Below, piece by piece: positions 59,627-64,000 of a stretch of 64,000 bases of DNA. Every line of letters starts with the position of its first letter. The first letter of the stretch is position 1. The stretch comes from Cellulomonas xiejunii. Its GTDB lineage: Bacteria; Actinomycetota; Actinomycetes; Actinomycetales; Cellulomonadaceae. A program made the translations under genes and the position numbers. A model generated the notes under the pieces. It was given only the letters and a program-made list of their open reading frames with translations, was not told the origin of the DNA and did not search any database. The DNA lies in assembly GCF_024508315.1 (NCBI RefSeq), contig NZ_CP101987.1, forward strand, positions 3,720,001 to 3,784,000, in the 5' to 3' direction.

Positions 59627-60337
59627 TCACGGCGCCACCGAAGGGTCGCTCGGGGCCGGCGGCACGACGTCATCCCGCCCCTTCTTCGACAACGTCTCGA
59701 GATCCGGCGGGGGATCGAAGGTCGCTCGCGGGATCGGCACCCCGTCGCAGTAGTCCGGCGTCAGTTCGGCCCCGTCCGGGAGAACGAACTGTTCGGGGGG
59801 CCGCTCGGCACCCACGATGCGACGCTGACCGTCGCCAGTGAGCTCCACGAAGTAGATCAACGGGGTGGGCCACCGACTGCCATCGGCCGGCTCGCGTGGC
59901 AACGTGTCGTAATCGTCGATACAGGCTGCGACACGAGCGGACGTCCCCCCCTCTTCCACCTCGACCGCCAACGGCGCGAAGGGAAGTGGCCCGAGGTAGA
60001 CCTTGGCGTTGCCGCGCAGGAGCTCCCCCTGAGCCCTTGTCACGAACTGGTCAACCTCCGTTGGCCTCCACGTGCGGGTCAGATCCGGGTCAGAGAAGTC
60101 AGCGGCGTTCGCCGCCAACCCGAATGCAAGATGTCCGGCACGGATGGTGCTCACCCATGGGTCCGATTCGAGGGGCCCATCGGGTTCAGCGCCGTTCCAC
60201 ACGAGGTCCGGGGCCACCGCAGGTGGCTCTTCTGCCGCACACGACGCCAGGCTGACGGTGACGACTGCGGCCATCATCAAGACCACGGGTCGGGTGACCT
60301 CCGGCACGACCCGGCCGAGCTCGTGCGGCTCGTGCAT
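59627..60337 (-). CDS. lipoprotein of the cassette family (member 3)
   Basis: This 236-residue protein has a signal peptide and lipobox (VSLASC, Cys near 29). It carries the family features GAEPDGPLESDPWVSTIRAG, ANAADFSDPDLTRTW, KVYLGPLPFAPLAV, ADGSRWP and PDGAELTPDYCDGVPIPRA. ATG at 60337 overlaps the TGA of the upstream short helical protein in a TGATG junction; the longer frame upstream is a shadow of that gene. It is closest to member 2. Extracytoplasmic and lipid-anchored; function unknown. Confidence 0.82.
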   Translation of the reverse strand: MHEPHELGRVVPEVTRPVVLMMAAVVTVSLASCAAEEPPAVAPDLVWNGAEPDGPLESDPWVSTIRAGHLAFGLAANAADFSDPDLTRTWRPTEVDQFVTRAQGELLRGNAKVYLGPLPFAPLAVEVEEGGTSARVAACIDDYDTLPREPADGSRWPTPLIYFVELTGDGQRRIVGAERPPEQFVLPDGAELTPDYCDGVPIPRATFDPPPDLETLSKKGRDDVVPPAPSDPSVAP

Positions 60338-60816
60338 CAACTCTCCGTCCCAGCGGCGACCCTGATGGCTTCTTGTCCCTGTTCGACGACATTGACCCGC
60401 ATAGCGGTAGACGTGCTCTTGTAGGTCGCGACGTAGCGCTGCGCGTGCGCGGCGGTGTGGTTCTCCACCACGGAGTCGGCCCGCACCCTCGGCTGGTCCC
60501 ACAGGCCCGCCTCTCCGTAGACGCGCACGACGTCCGTGAAGTAGTCGCTCATCTCGGTCCCACTGCGGCGTCCCACGAGTTCGGGCACCACACCGTCCGG
60601 AGTGAGTTGAGCCATCGCCAGGTTCTCCAGGTAGTCAGCGGCAGCGTCTAGCCCGGTGGCGACAATCGGGTTGGGCACGAGCGCGAGCGCCGTGTCGACA
60701 GGCACGCGCACCAGTCCCAGGGCGTCACGCACCTGGTCGGAGGCTCTCTGAAGCTCCGCCTCCGTCGCGCCGGTGATCGCGCCGTCCGCGACACGCTCCA
60801 GCACCCCAAGATCCAC
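60337..60816 (-). CDS. internally deleted form of the large helical protein
   Basis: GTG at 60816 gives 159 residues. The first eight (VDLGVLER) match the N-terminus of the 761-residue protein at 14575, and the following residues (VADGAITGATEAELQRASDQ onward) match its last 170. About 600 residues have been removed in frame, leaving the start, ribosome-binding site and upstream region intact. The C-terminal part includes VPVDTALALVPNPIVATGLD and a Tyr-rich segment (RYVATYKSTSTAMRVNV). The stop is coupled to the lipoprotein ATG. It may be a working short form, or decay. Confidence 0.7.
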   Translation of the reverse strand: MDLGVLERVADGAITGATEAELQRASDQVRDALGLVRVPVDTALALVPNPIVATGLDAAADYLENLAMAQLTPDGVVPELVGRRSGTEMSDYFTDVVRVYGEAGLWDQPRVRADSVVENHTAAHAQRYVATYKSTSTAMRVNVVEQGQEAIRVAAGTES

Positions 60817-60912
60817 GCGCACCCCTTGCAACAACCGGACGAAACCGGGCACACCGTACCGATCTCGCCCGGTCCCGCGAACAGGCCATCCACAGGCGCC
60901 GCCCGCGCCCCA
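60817..60912 (-). promoter_or_regulatory. conserved upstream region shared with the 16.9-kb locus
   Basis: It is nearly identical to 16861-16955, including CTGTGGATG, TTCGCGGGACCG and GAGATCGGTACGGTGTG. It presumably holds the promoter and leader. Confidence 0.45.
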
Positions 60913-60960
60913 CACCCGGACACCACCACGCACCGACACGAGCAACACCCCCACTCACGA

Positions 60961-60985
60961 GTTGTTTACTGTTACAGTGAACAAC
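60961..60985. promoter_or_regulatory. AbiE operator: 11-bp inverted repeat overlapping the -10
   Basis: GTTGTTTACTG and CAGTGAACAAC (one mismatch) flank TTA, ending two bases before the ATG at 60987. TACAGT inside the repeat is correctly placed for a leaderless transcript. The AT-rich palindrome stands out in a GC-rich setting. Confidence 0.7.
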
Positions 60986-60986
60986 T

Positions 60987-62045
60987 ATGGAGCCGTCATC
61001 CCGCGCCCGCGACGCGCTCCTCCGCGCCCTCCGCGCCTCCGGGGCCCGAGGAGTCGACGTCCACTCCACACCCGCAGGCGTCGACCTCCGCCACCACCAC
61101 ACGACCCACCGGCTCCACCCCGTCTGGGCCGGCGAGGGGTTCCCCGCGGACGTTCGCCTGGCCTTGAGCACCATGGCCGACGGGGCCTCCGACGCCACCC
61201 CGGTGATCGTCGCCCGCCGGCTCTCCCCCGGCAGCCGCGCCCTCCTGGCGGAGCGCGGCATCTCCTGGGCAGACGACGCGGGAGGGCTCGACCTGGCAGC
61301 CGGCCCGGTCCTCATCCGTATCCCGACACCGGCCGCCCCACCGGAGACGACACCGGTCCGGTTCACCGCAGCTGCCGGCGCGGTCGCCGAGCACCTCCTC
61401 CAGCGGGCCGCGACCGGCGAGACGCTCGTCCCCCCGGTGGCCGACCTGGCCGCGGCGGTCGGTGCGTCGCCCGGAGCCGCCTCGCGAGCCCTCACCTACT
61501 TCGACACCCAGGGGTGGACAGCACCGACCGGTCCGCGACGCGGGCCGACGTCCCGCCGTGACATCGTCGAGCGCGGTGCGATGCTCGACGGGTGGGCGAC
61601 CTGGTACGCGTCCCGGCAGGACGACGTCGTCGCAGCCCATGCGCTGTTCCGTGACCCCGACACCTGGCTCGCCGACGTGCTCGCACCGGCCTGGCCGCGC
61701 GGCGCCTGGGCAGTGACGGGGCTGGTCGCACTGCAGCGTCGCGCCCCGCTCACGACGGCGACCAACCCTGTGGACCTGTACCTCGACGGCGGGGCGTTCG
61801 ACCACGATCTCCGCGACCTGCTGGCCGCAGCCGAGCTCACACCGACGGACACCGGGGTGCGGGTCCGCGTCGTGCGCGCCGACCGGTACACGGTCCCCCT
61901 GCTGGGCCCGGCAGCAGGGGGCGCGTCGGACGACGACGTGCCGCTGGTGAGCGACGTCCGTCTCTACGGCGACCTGCTGCGCCGCGGCGGCGTGCGCGCC
62001 GACGAGTACGCGACGTACCTGCGCGAGCAGCGGATCGGCTTCTGA
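60987..62045 (+). CDS. AbiEi-like type IV antitoxin / transcriptional repressor
   Basis: This 352-residue protein has an N-terminal restriction-like or scaffold part (RARDALLRALRASGARGVDV, RLSPGSRALLAERGISWADD) and a winged helix in the middle (PPVADLAAAVGASPGAASRA, LTYFDTQGWT). A C-terminal domain follows (NPVDLYLDGGAFD, VPLVSDVRLYGDLLRRGGVR) of the kind found in AbiEi antitoxins. AbiEi proteins neutralise the AbiEii nucleotidyltransferase and repress their operon. The palindrome just before the ATG fits that role. The stop overlaps the next gene in TGATG. Confidence 0.72.
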   Translation: MEPSSRARDALLRALRASGARGVDVHSTPAGVDLRHHHTTHRLHPVWAGEGFPADVRLALSTMADGASDATPVIVARRLSPGSRALLAERGISWADDAGGLDLAAGPVLIRIPTPAAPPETTPVRFTAAAGAVAEHLLQRAATGETLVPPVADLAAAVGASPGAASRALTYFDTQGWTAPTGPRRGPTSRRDIVERGAMLDGWATWYASRQDDVVAAHALFRDPDTWLADVLAPAWPRGAWAVTGLVALQRRAPLTTATNPVDLYLDGGAFDHDLRDLLAAAELTPTDTGVRVRVVRADRYTVPLLGPAAGGASDDDVPLVSDVRLYGDLLRRGGVRADEYATYLREQRIGF

Positions 62046-62899
62046 TGCGCACACGCCGCACCCGCGCCATCGCCGAGGCCGCCCTGGCCAGCCTGGTCGC
62101 GCAGCTCGACGGCCGGACCGACGGGCTCGTCGTGGTCGGCGGCCTCAACCCGGAGCTCCTCGCCCCGGTGCCGGAGGCCCCGCACCAGGGCACGGCCGAC
62201 ATCGACCTCGTCGTGCAGCTCGGGTTCGTCTACGACAGGGACGAGCTGGACCTCGGCTGGCTCGAGGCCGCGCTCGACGCGACGGGCTTCGTGCCCGTGG
62301 GCGAGTCCCGGGCCTGGCAGTGGGTGATGACGCTCGAGGACACCCCCGTGCGCATCGACCTGCTCACCGACGTGCTCGACCACCGCGGGCAGCAGCTCAC
62401 CGTGCCGGGCTGCACCCGCATGACCGTCCAGAACGTCGCCGGCCCCGCGCCGGCGCTGCGCGACCCCGTGATCCGGCGGTTGGCCGTCCCGTCCGGCGAC
62501 CTCACGACCTGGGTCGACGTGCCGTTCGCCAACCTCGGCGGGTACCTGCTCGCCAAGGCTGCGGCCGTGCTCGGACGTCGTGCCGACCGCGACCCGTACG
62601 ACTTGGCGTTCGTCGTCCAGCACAACACCGCAGGGGGCCCTCGCGCTGCCGCACGTGCCGCGCGAGCGGCGCTGCCAGCCGGCCGGGAGCAGGAGTTCGA
62701 CGGTGTCCTGCGGGCCGCGCTCGCCCAGCTCACCGACCCTCGCGGACGTGCCGCCCGGCTCTACGCCACGCAACGCGTCGCCGACGGCGATCCGTTGCCC
62801 GCCGATGTGCTGGCCGCCGACGCGGCAGCCGCGGCACGGCAGTGCCTCGCCGAGCTCGATCTGTCACCGACGACGCCGCCCCGCCCTCTGGCCGGTTGA
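62045..62899 (+). CDS. AbiEii-like nucleotidyltransferase toxin
   Basis: This 284-residue protein has a minimal nucleotidyltransferase signature: LVVVGGLNPELLAPV near 30, then GTADIDLVVQLGFVYD near 50 with the paired aspartates, and TPVRIDLLTDVLDH supplying a third acidic residue. FANLGGYLLAKAAAVLGRR and DPYDLAFVVQ match the helical segment that follows in AbiEii/nucleotidyltransferase proteins. It is translationally coupled to the upstream AbiEi-like gene. Type IV toxins of this family add nucleotides to tRNA or other targets and cause abortive infection; the target here is not known. Confidence 0.75.
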   Translation: MRTRRTRAIAEAALASLVAQLDGRTDGLVVVGGLNPELLAPVPEAPHQGTADIDLVVQLGFVYDRDELDLGWLEAALDATGFVPVGESRAWQWVMTLEDTPVRIDLLTDVLDHRGQQLTVPGCTRMTVQNVAGPAPALRDPVIRRLAVPSGDLTTWVDVPFANLGGYLLAKAAAVLGRRADRDPYDLAFVVQHNTAGGPRAAARAARAALPAGREQEFDGVLRAALAQLTDPRGRAARLYATQRVADGDPLPADVLAADAAAAARQCLAELDLSPTTPPRPLAG

Positions 62900-62908
62900 C
62901 CCACCCCC

Positions 62909-63300
62909 TCAGTCCAGCGGCGCCGACCACCGCAGCAGCGCCCCGCGCCCCGACGCGGGCCGCAGCAGCGCGAACGACCCACCCGACTCCTCGGCGCGCT
63001 GCGCGAGGTTCCGCGTGCCCGACGAGCGCGTGCGCGCCGGTGGCACGCCGACCCCGTCGTCCTCGACCTCGACGACCACCTGCCCGGCCTCGCCGGTCGT
63101 CACGGACAGCCGCACGGACACCGCGTGCGAGCGCGCGTGGCGCGCCACGTTCGACAACCCCTCCCGCACGACCGCGACGACGTTGTTGGCGCGGCCGGGT
63201 GCGACGACCTCGTCGATGCCGCCGGTCACCACCCGGTCCCCGGCGATGGGGTCCACGGACACGCCGTCGACGTGGACTCCGTGGCCCGCCGCAACACGGG
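62909..63300 (-). pseudogene. C-terminal remnant of a sensor histidine kinase (DevS/DosS-like)
   Basis: The frame preserves only an ATP-binding domain: VAVVREGLSNVARHARSHAV (N box), VEVEDDGVGVPPAR (G1 box), SSGTRNLAQRAEESGGSFAL. The His-containing dimerisation domain and all sensory regions are missing. Upstream of about 63300 the sequence becomes the 3' end of the small helical protein gene, homologous to 59270, so the kinase gene was cut by arrival of that cassette. Any product from the nominal start would lack a phosphate acceptor. Confidence 0.65.
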
Positions 63301-63309
63301 ACACCCCCG

Positions 63310-63579
63310 TCAGACCGCGCGCATCGCGATGCCGGTGTCGGCCGACCTCCACGCCTGCCCGCTCGAGCGCGCATCACGCGCCAGCGCACCCGCCCCCTCA
63401 GCCAACGCCTGGTCGAGCACGGTCAGCACCAGGGAGACGTTCCCCAACGCGTCCTGGACGACGCCCGATCCCAGCACCTGACCGGTGGCGGTGCACTCGG
63501 CGCCCACGAGCCCGGCGTGGGCGTGGACTGCGGCGGCGAACGACGCCACGGCAGCGTCGTCGACCATCAGGTCAACCAC
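63310..63579 (-). CDS. small helical (WXG100-size) protein
   Basis: This 89-residue paralogue of the 59270 protein (VDLMVDDAAVASFAAAVHAH at the start, AWRSADTGIAMRAV at the end) has a GTG start. Only a handful of residues differ. It lies 78 bases downstream of a cassette lipoprotein (63658) on the same strand, the same order as in the other two cassettes, and its 3' end abuts the kinase remnant. It is likely a secreted or secretion-partner helical hairpin; no experimental role is known to me. Confidence 0.7.
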   Translation of the reverse strand: MVDLMVDDAAVASFAAAVHAHAGLVGAECTATGQVLGSGVVQDALGNVSLVLTVLDQALAEGAGALARDARSSGQAWRSADTGIAMRAV

Positions 63580-63657
63580 GAGCGCCCTCTTCGCCAGGAG
63601 GTGCGTCGGTCACCTGAACGCCTCGACCGAGAGCCTCGGACTCTGACGACCTCCGAC

Positions 63658-64000
63658 TCATGAGGTAGCCGACGGGCTGGGCGAGGGAGGCGGGACGACG
63701 TCCCCACGGTCCTTCTCCCCCAACGCCGCCAGGTCCGGGACGGGCTCGAACACGGCCCGGTGGATTGGCACGGTGTCGCAGTACTCCGCCGTCAACTCGG
63801 TGCCATCCGCGAGCCGGAAGGGCTCAGGAGGCGGCCCGACGGCCCTCACTCGTCGGAGACCGTCGTCCATCAGATCGACCCAGAAGACAACGGCGTTTGG
63901 CCATCGGTTGCCGTCGTACTGGGAGGGCAGGATCTCCTGGTTGTCGATACACGCGGCCACCTCAGCGCTCTTCCCGTCATCAGCGACCCGGACCTCTACC
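63658..64000 (-). CDS. lipoprotein of the cassette family (member 4, 5' end outside window)
   Basis: The frame is open to the end of the window, so only the last 113 residues are seen. They match member 1 closely: VRVADDGKSAEVAAC, DGNRWPNAVVFWVDLMDDG, ADGTELTAEYCDTVPI and the tail PPPSPSPSATS. An internal ATG (GTG at 63960) should not be taken as the start because the upstream sequence is also conserved. It precedes the small helical protein gene at 63310. Confidence 0.8.
   Translation of the reverse strand, partial: VEVRVADDGKSAEVAACIDNQEILPSQYDGNRWPNAVVFWVDLMDDGLRRVRAVGPPPEPFRLADGTELTAEYCDTVPIHRAVFEPVPDLAALGEKDRGDVVPPPSPSPSATS

Noticed and set aside
61000..62054. 352-codon minus-strand frame opposite the AbiEi-like gene
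   Set aside because: Shadow frame with no recognisable domains; the plus-strand pair is coupled and has an operator.
62909..63352. complete small ATP-binding anti-sigma-like protein
   Set aside because: The conserved part matches a histidine-kinase C-terminus and the first residues overlap the cassette gene; better explained as a kinase remnant.
1..64000. CRISPR arrays, tRNA/rRNA genes, transposases, integrases
   Set aside because: Scanned for repeat-spacer arrays, tRNA-like cloverleaf ends and DDE or recombinase motifs; none could be supported.

Overview
The window is about 72% G+C, uses GTG starts freely, and carries families typical of Micrococcales (DUF6301, DUF6318, Rv0909-type small proteins). 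It looks like chromosomal sequence from a Cellulomonas-like actinobacterium; the genus is inferred from family content only. No rRNA, tRNA, CRISPR array, integrase or transposase was recognised.

Layout. 0-7 kb: the end of a coiled-coil gene, then a 2017-residue DUF4011/SF1-helicase/Vsr-like nuclease protein resembling the Hhe anti-phage protein. 6.7-12.7 kb: a polymorphic-toxin locus with a PrsW-type membrane protein fused to a C-terminal nuclease, three DUF6301 proteins as candidate immunity proteins, a 27-codon toxin-tail remnant, and a frameshifted trypsin-like lipoprotein. 12.8-18.5 kb (minus strand): a lipoprotein / small helical protein / large type VII-like protein cassette, then a DUF6318 lipoprotein paired with a PKD-like secreted protein. 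18.6-23.1 kb: housekeeping-type genes (HD hydrolase, LuxR response regulator with its histidine kinase, DUF4352 protein, ADP-ribosylglycohydrolase).

23.3-51 kb is a dense defence island: an HNH endonuclease; an antitoxin with a decayed PIN toxin; a complete type I Zorya system (zorABCD); a type I restriction-modification system (hsdM, hsdS, hsdR) with a four-unit repeat in the HsdS spacer; a DUF262-DUF1524-alkyltransferase-like-DUF4268 fusion; a zinc-ribbon-like protein; a GTPase; a DUF6308 protein; a NERD-helicase; and a STAND NB-ARC/TPR protein. 51-53.7 kb holds a NYN-like protein, two very small genes with strong terminators, and an unknown protein.

54-64 kb returns to duplicated secreted-protein cassettes. 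Two more DUF6318/PKD pairs share a nearly identical 691-bp 3' repeat and flank a Fic gene. Then come a thermonuclease, a second lipoprotein/small-protein cassette whose large protein has been reduced to about 160 residues by an internal deletion, an AbiE-type toxin-antitoxin pair with a striking operator over its start, a histidine-kinase remnant, and a third cassette cut by the window end.

Two themes stand out. Known and candidate defence modules are packed head to tail. On both sides of them, secreted or lipoprotein cassettes are repeatedly duplicated, truncated and homogenised, as expected for polymorphic-toxin or antigen-like loci.
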